A stretch of DNA of 64,000 nucleotides from Streptomyces sp. BK239 (GCF_004217285.1 NZ_SHKS01000011.1:145301-209300); one strand, 5' to 3'; positions 49,004 to 58,330 are shown, counted from the first letter of the stretch. A program made the numbers and translations. Notes: a model not told the origin generated them from the sequence alone.

Positions 49004-51811
49004 ATGCGCTTTCGCGGGAAGTCCATCCGCCGGAAGATCGTGGCGCTGCTCCTCGTGCCGCTGCTCTCCCTGACGGCGATCTGGGGCTTCGCCACGGTGC
49101 TGACGGGACGTGAGGCGAGTCGCCTGTTCACCGTGTCGCACGTCGTGGAGAAGGTCGGCTACCCGATCGAGGACACCGTCCGCTACGTCCAGCAGGAACG
49201 CCGCCAGACCCTCGTCTACCTCGCCGACCCCCGCGCCTCCGACGCGCTCTCGGCGCTCCGGCGCACCCGCAACGCCACCGACCAGGCCCTCGCCGAGATC
49301 CGCTCCAACGCCGAGGACGACGAGGTGCGCGACGTCCTCGACCAGGACGACGGCGACGGCCTGACCGCGGTGCTCGACGCCTTCGACGGCCTGGCGTCCC
49401 TGCGCCGCAGCGTCGAGGAGGGCAGCCTCACCCGCGCCCAGGCCCTGGACCTCTACAACCGCCTGATCGACCCCTGCTACGCCCTGCTGGCCAAGCTCGA
49501 CGTGGTCGACAGTGTGGAGATGGACAAGCAGTACCGGGCCCTCGTCAGCGTCGCCCGCGCCCGCGAACTGCTCTCCCGCGAGGACGCCCTGCTCGGCTCC
49601 GCGCTGGTCGTCGGCCGGCTCAGCCGCCAGGAGATCCGCGACGTCTCCGACCTCGAGGCCCAGCGCGACATCGTCTACGACATCAGCCTCGCCCAGCTGC
49701 CCGCCGCGGAACGCGCCCGCTACGAGAGCTTCTGGAAGAACGCCACCACCGCGCCCCTGCGCTCCGCCGAGCAGGCCGTCGTCTCCGCGACGCCGGGCGA
49801 GATGCCGCGCGGCGTCACCGCCAAGAGCTGGGACACCGCCGCCGCGGGCGTCCTCGACGAACTCGGCACCCTCGACGAGCAGGCGAGCGACCGCTACCAG
49901 GACCGCGTCCGCCCCGTGGCGACCGGGGTCATCGTCAAGGCCGTCGTCGCCGGCGTCTTCGGCCTGATCGCCCTGCTCCTCTCCCTCTACCTGTCGGTGC
50001 GCATCGGCCGCGGCCACATCCGCGACCTGCGCCAGCTGCGGCTGGAGGCGCACGACGCGTCCGGCGTGCGCCTGCCCAGCGTGATGCGCCGCCTCTCCGC
50101 CGGCGAGCAGGTCGACGTCGAGACCGAGGTCCCGCGCCTCGAATACGACAAGAACGAGATCGGCGAGGTCGGCCAGGCCCTCAACACCCTTCAGCGCGCC
50201 GCCGTCGAGGCCGCCGTCAAACAGGCGGAACTGCGCGCCGGCGTCTCCGAGGTGTTCGTCAACCTCGCCCGCCGCAGCCAGGTCCTGCTGCACAAGCAGC
50301 TGACCCTGCTCGACACCATGGAGCGCCGCACCGAGGACACCGAGGAACTCGCCGACCTCTTCCGCCTCGACCACCTCACCACCCGGATGCGCCGGCACGC
50401 CGAGGGCCTGGTGATCCTCTCCGGCGCCGCACCCTCACGGCAGTGGCGCAAGCCCATCCAGCTCATGGACATCGTGCGGGCCTCCGTCGCCGAGGTGGAG
50501 GACTACGAGCGCATCGAGGTCCGCCGGCTGCCGCGCGTCGCCGTGACCGGCCCGGCCGTCGCCGACCTCACCCACCTCGTGGCCGAACTGCTGGAGAACG
50601 CCACCGTGTTCTCCCCGCCGCACACCGCCGTGCAGGTCATGGGCGACCGGGTGGCCAACGGATTCACCCTGGAGATCCACGACCGGGGCCTCGGCATGGC
50701 GCCCGAAGCGCTCCTGGAGGCCAACCTCCGGCTCGCCGAGACCCCCGAGTTCGAACTCTCCGACACCGACCGGCTCGGCCTGTTCGTCGTCAGCCGGCTC
50801 GCCCAGCGGCAGAACGTCCGCGTCTCCCTCCAGCCCTCCCCGTACGGCGGCACCACCGCCGTCATCTTCATCCCCGACGCGCTGCTCACCGACGACGTCC
50901 CCGACACCAACGGCATCGGCTTCCGCCTCGACCGCCCCCGCCCCGCCAAGGAGGCAGAACCCGCGGACGCGCGCCGGGCCGCGCTGTCGCGGACCCCGGT
51001 CCAACTGCCGGGCGTGCCCGCCGCACTGCTGGACGGCCCCGTCGAACTGGAAGCGCCCGTCGACCTGGAAGCGCCCGTCGACCTGGACGCCCTCCACGGC
51101 TTCCCGATCCGTCTGGAGGGCAACGACGCGGAACACAGCGCCCTGTTCGTCCCGCGCCGCTCCCTGCCCGGAGCGGAGGACGGACCGGCCGCCGAGGTCC
51201 CCGACCAGCGCCGCGGCGCGCCCGGCCCGCAGCCGGCCGACCTTGGGGAGGGCGCCGTCGCCCCGCTGTCCCTGCCGAACCGCCGGACGCCCAAGCTGGT
51301 CAGTTCCCACGGCCGCCCCGTCACCGGCCGGCGCTCCCGGCGCGCGGACGCCGTCGAGGAGTTCCCGAGCGGTCCGGGCGCACGGCGACCGCAGGACGAC
51401 GCCCCTGCTCCCCTGCCGTCGCGACGCCGAGGCGCCTCGCCCCAGATCCCCCGGAGCACCGGCCCGGCCGACCACCCCGGCCGTACCGCCGACGAACCGT
51501 CCCAGGCTCCCGCCCTTCCCCGGCGGGACCCGCAGCAGACCGCGGCGCCCACCGGCGGCGCCGACGGCGTCCAGGGAGCCCTGCCGCGCCGCGTACGGCA
51601 GGCCAGCCTGGCCCCGCAACTGCGGCAGGGCCCGGCGCCCCGCCCCGCCGACCGCACGGCGGACCCGGCGGACCGGGACGCCGACGAGGTACGCAGCCGT
51701 ATGGCCTCGCTCCAGCGGGGCTGGCAGCGCGGCCGCGCAGAGAACGCCGCGGGCGACGAAGCCCACAGCGGCACGGCACCACGAGGAACGACAAAGGGGG
51801 ACGGTCGATGA
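49004..51811 (+). CDS. cvnA: conservon sensor protein CvnA (nitrate/nitrite-sensing domain histidine-kinase-like)
   Basis: A 935-residue membrane protein with TM1 at about 8-30 (KIVALLLVPLLSLTAIWGF), an extracellular nitrate/nitrite-sensing-type domain, and TM2 at about 306-330 (VVAGVFGLIALLLSLYL). A HAMP-like linker leads to a helical LFRLDHLTTRMRRHAEGL segment in place of an H-box. The ATPase domain follows, with ELLENATVFSPP, IHDRGLGMAPEALLEANLRL and GLFVVSRLAQRQNVRVSL. A long Pro/Arg-rich tail follows residue 640. CvnA heads the conservon signalling module that acts on a GTPase partner. Its stop overlaps cvnB as ATGA. Confidence 0.92.
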   Translation: MRFRGKSIRRKIVALLLVPLLSLTAIWGFATVLTGREASRLFTVSHVVEKVGYPIEDTVRYVQQERRQTLVYLADPRASDALSALRRTRNATDQALAEIRSNAEDDEVRDVLDQDDGDGLTAVLDAFDGLASLRRSVEEGSLTRAQALDLYNRLIDPCYALLAKLDVVDSVEMDKQYRALVSVARARELLSREDALLGSALVVGRLSRQEIRDVSDLEAQRDIVYDISLAQLPAAERARYESFWKNATTAPLRSAEQAVVSATPGEMPRGVTAKSWDTAAAGVLDELGTLDEQASDRYQDRVRPVATGVIVKAVVAGVFGLIALLLSLYLSVRIGRGHIRDLRQLRLEAHDASGVRLPSVMRRLSAGEQVDVETEVPRLEYDKNEIGEVGQALNTLQRAAVEAAVKQAELRAGVSEVFVNLARRSQVLLHKQLTLLDTMERRTEDTEELADLFRLDHLTTRMRRHAEGLVILSGAAPSRQWRKPIQLMDIVRASVAEVEDYERIEVRRLPRVAVTGPAVADLTHLVAELLENATVFSPPHTAVQVMGDRVANGFTLEIHDRGLGMAPEALLEANLRLAETPEFELSDTDRLGLFVVSRLAQRQNVRVSLQPSPYGGTTAVIFIPDALLTDDVPDTNGIGFRLDRPRPAKEAEPADARRAALSRTPVQLPGVPAALLDGPVELEAPVDLEAPVDLDALHGFPIRLEGNDAEHSALFVPRRSLPGAEDGPAAEVPDQRRGAPGPQPADLGEGAVAPLSLPNRRTPKLVSSHGRPVTGRRSRRADAVEEFPSGPGARRPQDDAPAPLPSRRRGASPQIPRSTGPADHPGRTADEPSQAPALPRRDPQQTAAPTGGADGVQGALPRRVRQASLAPQLRQGPAPRPADRTADPADRDADEVRSRMASLQRGWQRGRAENAAGDEAHSGTAPRGTTKGDGR

Positions 51812-52239
51812 CCGCACCGAAGGCGACCGGCCACACCACCGGCAACGGCGAACTGAACTGGCTCCTCGACGACCTCGTCGACCGCGTCGGCAGCATCCGC
51901 AAGGCCGTCGTGCTCTCCGGCGACGGCCTCGCGACCGGCGTGTCCAAGGACCTGACGCGGGAGGACGGCGAACACCTGGCCGCCGTCGCCTCCGGCTTCC
52001 ACAGCCTCGCCAAGGGCGTCGGCCGTCACTTCGACGCCGGCGGCGTCCGCCAGACCGTCGTCGAACTCGACGAGGCGTTCCTGTTCGTCACCGCCGCCGG
52101 CGACGGCAGCTGCCTCGCCGTCCTCGCGGACGCCGACTCCGACGTCGGACTGGTGGCGTACGAGATGACGCTCTTGGTGAAGCGGGTCGGCGCACATCTG
52201 GCGACCGCTCCGCGCACCGATCTGCCCTCGGGCGGGTAG
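51808..52239 (+). CDS. cvnB: conservon roadblock/LC7 protein CvnB
   Basis: A 143-residue roadblock/LC7 protein with LNWLLDDLVDRVGSIRKAVVLSGDGLA, where the AVVLSGDGLATGVS strand-turn is typical, and FLFVTAAGDGSCLAVLAD. Roadblock proteins act as regulatory partners of small GTPases. It starts ATG at 51808 with AAAGGGGGACG upstream, overlapping cvnA by four bases, and is followed by cvnC nine bases later. Confidence 0.95.
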   Translation: MTAPKATGHTTGNGELNWLLDDLVDRVGSIRKAVVLSGDGLATGVSKDLTREDGEHLAAVASGFHSLAKGVGRHFDAGGVRQTVVELDEAFLFVTAAGDGSCLAVLADADSDVGLVAYEMTLLVKRVGAHLATAPRTDLPSGG

Positions 52240-52248
52240 TGGGACGGC

Positions 52249-52644
52249 ATGAGCACAGACGGTCAGGGAAGCAGCCGCTGGTTCGACGACGAGGCCGGGC
52301 CGGTCGTCCGCCCGTACGCCATGACGCGCGGACGCACGACCAGCGCGATCCAGCACCGCCTCGACCTGATCGCGGTCGTCGTCGCCGAGCCGCACGCCGA
52401 CGAGGCGGAGGACGACCCCTCACTGTCCCCCGAGCACGTGCACATCGTGGAACTGTGCCAGGAGGCGCCGCAGTCCGTGGCCGAGCTGGCCGCCGGACTC
52501 GACCTGCCCATCGGCGTCGTCCGGGTCCTCGTCGGCGACCTCGTGCACGCGGAGCTCGTCCATGTCAACCGCCCCGTGCCCCCGGCCGAACTGCCGGACG
52601 AGGGCATCCTCCGCGACGTGATCAACGGCCTCCGGGCACTGTGA
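52249..52644 (+). CDS. cvnC: conservon DUF742 protein CvnC
   Basis: A 131-residue DUF742 protein with the typical WFDDEAGPVVRPYAMTRGRT N-terminal segment, then HIVELCQEAPQSVAELAAGL and a winged-helix-like IGVVRVLVGDLVHAELVHV. It is expected to join cvnA, cvnB and cvnD in one signalling complex at the membrane. The ATG at 52249 follows the cvnB stop closely. Confidence 0.95.
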   Translation: MSTDGQGSSRWFDDEAGPVVRPYAMTRGRTTSAIQHRLDLIAVVVAEPHADEAEDDPSLSPEHVHIVELCQEAPQSVAELAAGLDLPIGVVRVLVGDLVHAELVHVNRPVPPAELPDEGILRDVINGLRAL

Positions 52645-52669
52645 CCCCCTCGAGCAGGAGAAGCAAACG

Positions 52670-53278
52670 ATGATCCTCGGGCGCTCCGAGCGCGGCAGAC
52701 CCCCGGTCGAGCCCGTCACGCTCAAGATCCTTGTCGCCGGCGGCTTCGGCGTGGGCAAGACCACGCTGGTCGGCTCGGTCAGCGAGATCAGACCACTGCG
52801 GACGGAGGAGTCCCTCACCGAGGCCGGCCGCCCGGTCGACGACACCACCGGCGTCGAACGCAAGCACACCACCACCGTGGCCATGGACTTCGGCCGCATC
52901 ACCCTGCGCGAGGACCTCGTGCTCTACCTGTTCGGCACCCCCGGACAGGAGCGGTTCTGGTTCATGTGGGACGAGCTCTCCGAGGGCGCGCTCGGCGCCG
53001 TCGTGCTCGCCGACACCCGCCGCCTGGAGGACTGCTTCGCCGCCGTCGACTACTTCGAACGCCGCGACATCCCCTTCATCGTCGGCGTCAACTGCTTCGA
53101 GGGCACTGTCCGCCACTCCGTCGAGGACGTACGCAGCGCCCTCGACCTCGAGGACGACGTGCCCGTGCTGCTGTGCGACGCCCGCGACCGGGAATCGGTC
53201 AAGGACATCCTGGTGGGCGTCGTCCAGCACGCCATGGAGTACGGCGCCGACCGCCGCAGTCCCGTCACCACGGCGTAG
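52670..53278 (+). CDS. cvnD: conservon small GTPase CvnD
   Basis: A 202-residue Ras-like GTPase with P-loop GGFGVGKTTLVGSVSE, switch-II-like LFGTPGQERFWFMW and VGVNCFEG in place of the usual N/TKxD. It is the output GTPase of the conservon. The ATG at 52670 follows CAGGAGAAGC. Some conservons carry a cytochrome P450 (cvnE) after this gene, but none follows here. Confidence 0.95.
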   Translation: MILGRSERGRPPVEPVTLKILVAGGFGVGKTTLVGSVSEIRPLRTEESLTEAGRPVDDTTGVERKHTTTVAMDFGRITLREDLVLYLFGTPGQERFWFMWDELSEGALGAVVLADTRRLEDCFAAVDYFERRDIPFIVGVNCFEGTVRHSVEDVRSALDLEDDVPVLLCDARDRESVKDILVGVVQHAMEYGADRRSPVTTA

Positions 53279-53324
53279 CCGGCGGCGTGCGCGCGGCGGC
53301 GCCCGGCCCTCGAGGCGCCGCCGC

Positions 53325-54515
53325 TCACCGTACGGCGACCACCGCCGACCCGTGCCCGAAAAGACCCTGGTTCGCCGTGATCCCCACGCGCGCGCCGTCG
53401 ACCTGGCGAGCGCCCGCCTGGCCCCGCAACTGCCAGGTCAGCTCGCATACCTGGGCGATCGCCTGCGCCGGCACCGCCTCCCCGAAGGAGGCGAGCCCCC
53501 CGCTGGGGTTCACCGGTATGCGACCGCCGGGAGCCGTCACGCCCTCCCGCAGCAACTTGGCCCCCTCGCCCTCACCGCACAGCGCGAGGTCCTCGTACCA
53601 CTGGAGCTCCAGGGCCGTCGACAGGTCGTACACCTCGGCCAGCGACAGGTCCTCGGGGCCGACGCCCGCCTCCTCGTAGGCGGCCGCCGCGATCGACGCC
53701 CTGAACGACCCGCCGGCCGGTTCCACCGCAGCCGACGAGTCGGTCGCGATGTCCGGCAGGTCGAGCACGGTGCTCGGATAGCGGGGCGTCACCGTGGACA
53801 CGGCCCGTATCCGCACCGGATCCGCCGAGCCGTGCCGCCGGGCGAACTCCACGCCGGACAGCACCAGGGCCGCACCGCCGTCCGAGGTCGCGCAGATGTC
53901 CAGCAGCCGCAGCGGATCGGCCACCACCGCCGAGGCGGCGACCTCCTCCGCGGTGACCCGCTCGCGGTAGCGCGCGTTCGGATTCAGCGCCCCCATGGCG
54001 GCGTTCTTCACCTTGACCTGGGCGAAGTCCTCGGGCGTGTCCCCGTGCACCGCCATCCGCCGGCGCGCGTACAGCCCGAAGTACGCCGGATTGGTCGCGC
54101 CGAGCACACGGAACCGAAGCCAGTCGGGATCGTCCGGCCGGTCTCCTCCGGCCGGACGGAAGAACCCCTTGGGCGCGGCGTCGGCCCCCACCACGAGCAC
54201 CGTGTCCGCCAGCCCCGCGAGGATCCGCGTCCGCGCCGCGTCGATCGCCTGCGCCCCCGACGCGCACGCCGCGTACACGCTGGTGACCCGGGCTCCCTGC
54301 CAGCCCAGCGCCCTGGCGAACGTCGCGCCCGCCACGTACCCCGGATAGCCGCCGCGCACCGTGTCCGCGCCGACGACGGCGTCGACGTCCCGCCAGTCCA
54401 GACCCGCGTCGGCGAGCGCCGCGCGGGCCGCCGCCACCCCGTACTCGACGAAGCCGCGGCCCCATTTGCCCCAAGGGTGCATGCCCACGCCGAGCACCGC
54501 CACGTCTTCGGTCAT
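53325..54515 (-). CDS. thiolase-family lipid-transfer protein
   Basis: A 396-residue thiolase of the SCP-x / lipid-transfer type, recognised by VYAACASGAQAIDAARTRIL with the catalytic Cys, DICATSDGGAALVLSGVEFA, and the C-terminal PSGGLASFGEAVPAQAIAQ. Such proteins pair with a DUF35 protein in steroid or acyl-CoA side-chain degradation. The ATG at 54515 overlaps the DUF35 gene by ATGA. Substrate is not known. Confidence 0.9.
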   Translation of the reverse strand: MTEDVAVLGVGMHPWGKWGRGFVEYGVAAARAALADAGLDWRDVDAVVGADTVRGGYPGYVAGATFARALGWQGARVTSVYAACASGAQAIDAARTRILAGLADTVLVVGADAAPKGFFRPAGGDRPDDPDWLRFRVLGATNPAYFGLYARRRMAVHGDTPEDFAQVKVKNAAMGALNPNARYRERVTAEEVAASAVVADPLRLLDICATSDGGAALVLSGVEFARRHGSADPVRIRAVSTVTPRYPSTVLDLPDIATDSSAAVEPAGGSFRASIAAAAYEEAGVGPEDLSLAEVYDLSTALELQWYEDLALCGEGEGAKLLREGVTAPGGRIPVNPSGGLASFGEAVPAQAIAQVCELTWQLRGQAGARQVDGARVGITANQGLFGHGSAVVAVR

Positions 54516-54958
54516 TCCCTCACCCCCGTGGGCCGCCACTGCCACGTCGTCCAGGTCGTCTCGTCGTCCTCCCCGAGCACACCGGGGACGACCTCCACCT
54601 CCGCGCCCACCGTCAGATCGGCGACGGTGACCCCGGGAGCCGCCTGTCCCAGCACCACCATCCGCTCGGACTCCAGCTCCACAGCGATCAACGCGTACGG
54701 CTCCCAGGGAAGTTCCGGATCGCTCACATAGGGTGACGGAGGCCGGTAGCGGCTGTCCGTGTACGACCAGACGCGGCCCCTCCGGGACAGCGGAACCTCC
54801 CTCAGCTCCCCACCCGGGCAGCCGGGATTGCGGCAGAACGTGTCCTCACGCGGGAAGAACACCGAGCCGCACGCCGAGCAGCGCGTCCCCAGGAGCGCGA
54901 AGTCCTCGCCCTCCCCGGTGAACCACCCGGCGACCACAGGTATGCGCCTGCGTGCCAC
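54512..54958 (-). CDS. DUF35 zinc-ribbon/OB-fold protein
   Basis: A 148-residue protein with a zinc ribbon (LGTRCSACGSVFFPR, CRNPGCPGGELREVP) and an OB-fold half with GRVWSYTDSRYRPPSPYV. DUF35 proteins pair with thiolases or acyl-CoA hydratases in lipid degradation. The GTG at 54958 follows GGGGGGTGTT. It is the first gene of a two-gene operon with the thiolase. A palindrome with CTGA...TCAG arms lies about 25 bp upstream. Confidence 0.9.
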   Translation of the reverse strand: MARRRIPVVAGWFTGEGEDFALLGTRCSACGSVFFPREDTFCRNPGCPGGELREVPLSRRGRVWSYTDSRYRPPSPYVSDPELPWEPYALIAVELESERMVVLGQAAPGVTVADLTVGAEVEVVPGVLGEDDETTWTTWQWRPTGVRE

Positions 54959-54981
54959 AACACCCCCCGTAGGTAGGTAAT

Positions 54982-54996
54982 CTGATGGAACGTCAG
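54982..54996. promoter_or_regulatory. possible TetR-type operator upstream of DUF35/thiolase operon
   Basis: CTGATGGAACGTCAG has CTGA and TCAG arms around a seven-base core, directly upstream of a GATTAC/TACCTA promoter-like patch on the minus strand. TetR regulators of acyl-CoA metabolism use short interrupted palindromes like this. No regulator gene is adjacent. Confidence 0.35.
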
Positions 54997-55120
54997 GAGT
55001 GTGGCACGGCGGACCGGGAACGGACAGCCCCGCCCGGGTACCTGTCCGCGGGGTGCGCCGGGACCGCCGCCGGCGTCACCCGCGCGCGACGGCGTCCCCC
55101 GATCGGATACAGTCCGCCGC

Positions 55121-55657
55121 GTGTCCGAAACTCAGCACTCCAGTTCCAACTCCCCGCGTGACTCCCACTGTTCGAGCTGTGGAGCGCCCTACGGGGAAGG
55201 CGTCACCGGCTGGCCCCGCACCTGCCCGGGCTGCGCCCGCGTGGCCTACCGCAACCCCCTGCCGGTCGCCGTCGCCCTCCAGCCCGTCTACGACACCAAG
55301 GGCACCGCCCTCGTCGTCGTCACCCGAACCATCGCCCCCGCCGACGGCGGCATCGCCCTGCCCGGCGGTTACATCGACGACCGCGAGGACTGGAAGCACG
55401 CCGTCGTCCGGGAACTCAGGGAGGAGACGGGCATCGAAGCCGAGAGCCGCGACGTGCGCCTCGCCGACGCCATGAGCGCACCCGACGGCCACCTCCTGCT
55501 CTTCGGCCTGCTGCCGGAGCGCCCCGCGGACCGCCTCCCCACCTCGGCCGCCACCGACGAGACAGCCGGCTGGCACCTCCTGCGCGGCCCGCAGGAACTG
55601 GCCTTCCCCCTGCACACCCTGGCGGCACGCGCCTTCTTCGAGGGCCGCTACATCTAG
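55121..55657 (+). CDS. NUDIX hydrolase with N-terminal zinc ribbon
   Basis: A 178-residue protein with an N-terminal zinc ribbon (CSSCGAPYGEG and RTCPGC) and a complete NUDIX box, GGYIDDREDWKHAVVREL then REETGI, matching GX5EX7REUXEEXGU. It hydrolyses a nucleoside diphosphate derivative of unknown identity. The GTG at 55121 is chosen because a TACAGT-like -10 lies only about ten bases upstream, suggesting a leaderless transcript. The frame is open further upstream without support. Confidence 0.92.
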   Translation: MSETQHSSSNSPRDSHCSSCGAPYGEGVTGWPRTCPGCARVAYRNPLPVAVALQPVYDTKGTALVVVTRTIAPADGGIALPGGYIDDREDWKHAVVRELREETGIEAESRDVRLADAMSAPDGHLLLFGLLPERPADRLPTSAATDETAGWHLLRGPQELAFPLHTLAARAFFEGRYI

Positions 55658-55666
55658 GGCCTGTCC

Positions 55667-55710
55667 GACAAACCCCCGCCCGCTCTGCGGGCGGACGACG
55701 GGGGTTTGTC
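55667..55710. terminator. bidirectional terminator
   Basis: GACAAACCCCCG at 55667-55678 and CGGGGGTTTGTC at 55699-55710 form a perfect 12-bp stem with a 20-base loop that has a smaller inner hairpin. It lies 10 bp after the NUDIX stop and 32 bp after the stop of the convergent GH31 gene. Confidence 0.85.
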
Positions 55711-55741
55711 AGGCCGGCCCCAGAGCTCCGCGAGGATCGCC

Positions 55742-58114
55742 TCAGGCCAGCCCGCGCACGCGTACCGGGTGGGACGGCTCGCACATGCCGTCCTCGCCTG
55801 CCCGGCCCTCCCGCTCCACCACGACCCCCCGACCGCCCTCCCAGCGGGCGACGTACCGCTCGATCTCGGGCGCCTCCCAGCCGTCGCCCGCATCCCGCAC
55901 CACCAGCCCGCCGCCCGTCCGCCCCCGGGCCGGCGCCCACACCTCCAGCTCCGTCCCCCCGTCCTCCCCACGCACCGGTATGACGGCCCCCGCGCGCGCG
56001 AACACCGGCACGCGCCCGACAGGAGCGTCCACCACCACCCGCCCCGGCCCCGTGTACGCCGTCCCGGTCGCCGTGTCGTACCAGAGCCCCCGCGGCAGCC
56101 GCACCGCCCGCCGCTCCACACCCGGATCGAGCACCGGAGCCACCAGCAGGGAGTCGCCCAGCAAGAACGCGTCCTCGCAGTCCCGCAGCGCCCGGTCCCC
56201 GGGCGCCCCCCACCACAGGGGACGCACACAGGGCGCCCCGGTACGCCGCGCCAGATGCGCCAGCGTCACGAAGTACGGCAGCAGCCGGCGCCGCTCCGCG
56301 AGCACCACGCGCGCGTGCTCCAGCACCTCCGCGCCGAACTCCCACGCCTCACCCCCGGCCGGCCGGCCGCCCGCACGGGTACGCAACAGCGGCAGGTACG
56401 CGCCCAGCTGCAACCACCGCAGATACAGCTCCGCAGACGCAGTCCCCTCGACACCGCCCACATCGGACCCCGCGTACGGCACCCCGCACAGCCCGAGCCC
56501 CATGACCAGCGACAGCGACGCCCGCAGCCCCGCCCAGCTGCCGGCCACGCCCCCGCACCAGACGCCCCCGTAGCGCTGCAGGCCCACCCAGCCCGACCGC
56601 GAGACGACCAACGGCCGCTCCTCGGGCAGCAGCGCCCGCAACCCCTCGTAGCCCGCCCGGGCCATGCACAGGCCGTAGAGGTTGTGCGCCTCCCGATGAT
56701 CGCCGCCCCGCCCCTCCAGGGCGTGCCGAGCCGACCGCGGCAACGTCGACTCCCCGAACGCGGTCAACGACGTCGGCTCGTTCATGTCGTGCCAGAACCC
56801 GGCGAACCCCCGCGCCAGCCGCTCCGCATACAGCCCTCCCCACCACGCACGCACACGCGCGTGCGTGAAGTCCGGGAACACCGCCTCACCCGGCGACGCC
56901 ACCCCCTCGACGACCCGCCCCGAGGCGTCCCGCACGAACGCGTCCGCGGCCGCACCCCCGTCATGGACGGCGTCGCCCGCCGCCGCCTGCACCGCGGGAC
57001 CGACCACCGACACCAGACGGATCCCGTCCCGGCGCAGCTCCTCGGCGAGCACCGGCAGCTTGGGGAAACGCTCCTCGTCGACCGTGAACACCCGCCGCCC
57101 GTCGAGGTGGCCCACGCCCAGGTGGACCGCGTCGAGCGGCAGGCGGTGCTCCACATGCCCCGCCACCACCCGCCGCACCTCCTGCTCGCCGCCGGAACCC
57201 GGCGTCATGCGATGGTGGCCGAACGCCCAGGCCGGCGGCACCGCGGGCGCCCCCGTGAGCGAAGCCCAGGCGAGCAGCACGCGCGCGGGAGTGCCCACCA
57301 TCACCCAGCAGCGCAACGGACCGCCGTCCATCCGCAGCTCGCACACCCCGGGCCGGTCATGCCCCGAACCGGCCCCCTCCGCGCCCTCCCGCAGCACCAC
57401 CGTGCCGTCCCACGACGAGTCGTGGAACGCCAGATGGCACCCCGCGTCCGCCACCACCAACTGCACCGGCATCGTCACGTTCAGCGGATCCTCACCGCGT
57501 CCGAACGCGCGACCGGGGTCGGTGTTCCACAGCCGGTACGTGCCCTCACGCAGACGCGGTCCGGACGCCCGGCCGCCCAGGCCGAAGAACCGCGCGTCCG
57601 CCGCCACCTCCGACCGCTGCATCCAGCGCCCCGGCCCGCCGTCCACCGGCTCCCACCAGCGCGGCGGCAGATCACGCCGCAGAGTCACCCCGCCCGGCGT
57701 GCACACCTCCACCGCCCCGTGCCGCGACACCACGACCGTCACCCGTTCGGCCACGACCCGCCAGCCGCCGTCCTTGTCCGGCTCCAGCTCCGCCCGGGGA
57801 TCGGCCTGCGGGCAGCCCCCGGCCAGCGCGTACGACGGCTCCGGACCGGCCCCGTCCCAGCCCCAGAACACAGCCCCGTTCACCGCCACGTGAATCCGCA
57901 GCTCCGAGCGGCTGAACCGGATCGTCCCACCGCCCGGCCCCGGCACCGCCTCCACCACGTGCCCGGGCACCCGCGCCCGCTCGGCGCCCCGCGTCGGCAA
58001 CCCGTCCGCGTCGGCGCGCCGCCTGCGCCACGCGGCCCGCACGGCGGCCAGCCCGTGGGCCGCCCCCACGGAACCGACCGCCTTCATCGAACGCACCAGG
58101 TCACGACCGTTCAT
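55742..58114 (-). CDS. GH31 family glycosidase-like protein lacking the acid/base aspartate
   Basis: A 790-residue GH31 protein with an N-terminal beta-sandwich, a TIM-barrel core and C-terminal beta domains. The nucleophile motif GFAGFWHDMNEPTSL (Asp443) is intact, as is PYAGSDVGGVEG. In GH31 enzymes such as human GAA the motif HWTGDVWSSW supplies the acid/base Asp. The aligned segment here is VWCGGVAGSWAGL, with Gly522 at that position. So it may be inactive, use an altered mechanism, or bind sugar without cleaving it. The ATG at 58114 is preceded by GGGTGAG. It shares an upstream region with the acetoacetyl-CoA ligase gene. Confidence 0.85.
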   Translation of the reverse strand: MNGRDLVRSMKAVGSVGAAHGLAAVRAAWRRRRADADGLPTRGAERARVPGHVVEAVPGPGGGTIRFSRSELRIHVAVNGAVFWGWDGAGPEPSYALAGGCPQADPRAELEPDKDGGWRVVAERVTVVVSRHGAVEVCTPGGVTLRRDLPPRWWEPVDGGPGRWMQRSEVAADARFFGLGGRASGPRLREGTYRLWNTDPGRAFGRGEDPLNVTMPVQLVVADAGCHLAFHDSSWDGTVVLREGAEGAGSGHDRPGVCELRMDGGPLRCWVMVGTPARVLLAWASLTGAPAVPPAWAFGHHRMTPGSGGEQEVRRVVAGHVEHRLPLDAVHLGVGHLDGRRVFTVDEERFPKLPVLAEELRRDGIRLVSVVGPAVQAAAGDAVHDGGAAADAFVRDASGRVVEGVASPGEAVFPDFTHARVRAWWGGLYAERLARGFAGFWHDMNEPTSLTAFGESTLPRSARHALEGRGGDHREAHNLYGLCMARAGYEGLRALLPEERPLVVSRSGWVGLQRYGGVWCGGVAGSWAGLRASLSLVMGLGLCGVPYAGSDVGGVEGTASAELYLRWLQLGAYLPLLRTRAGGRPAGGEAWEFGAEVLEHARVVLAERRRLLPYFVTLAHLARRTGAPCVRPLWWGAPGDRALRDCEDAFLLGDSLLVAPVLDPGVERRAVRLPRGLWYDTATGTAYTGPGRVVVDAPVGRVPVFARAGAVIPVRGEDGGTELEVWAPARGRTGGGLVVRDAGDGWEAPEIERYVARWEGGRGVVVEREGRAGEDGMCEPSHPVRVRGLA

Positions 58115-58330
58115 GCTGCTCACCCTGTCACTGACCGCCCCATGCACAAGCCGCGTTCAACTGCCGTTCACCCGTGCTGAGAGCACATGTTCATGACCGG
58201 GACTGTGTGGGGCACACCCTGGTGCTGAAGTCGATCACATGGCATCGTCCGTGTCAGCCGCGTCACGCGCACACCCCAGCCCGTGCGCGGTCGACGCACA
58301 CGACGCGCACACAGTCCCGGGAGCCGCCCC

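Noticed and set aside
53279..54515. cytochrome P450 completing the conservon
   Set aside because: The frame after cvnD is a thiolase on the opposite strand; no heme-binding FxxGxHxCxG motif occurs.
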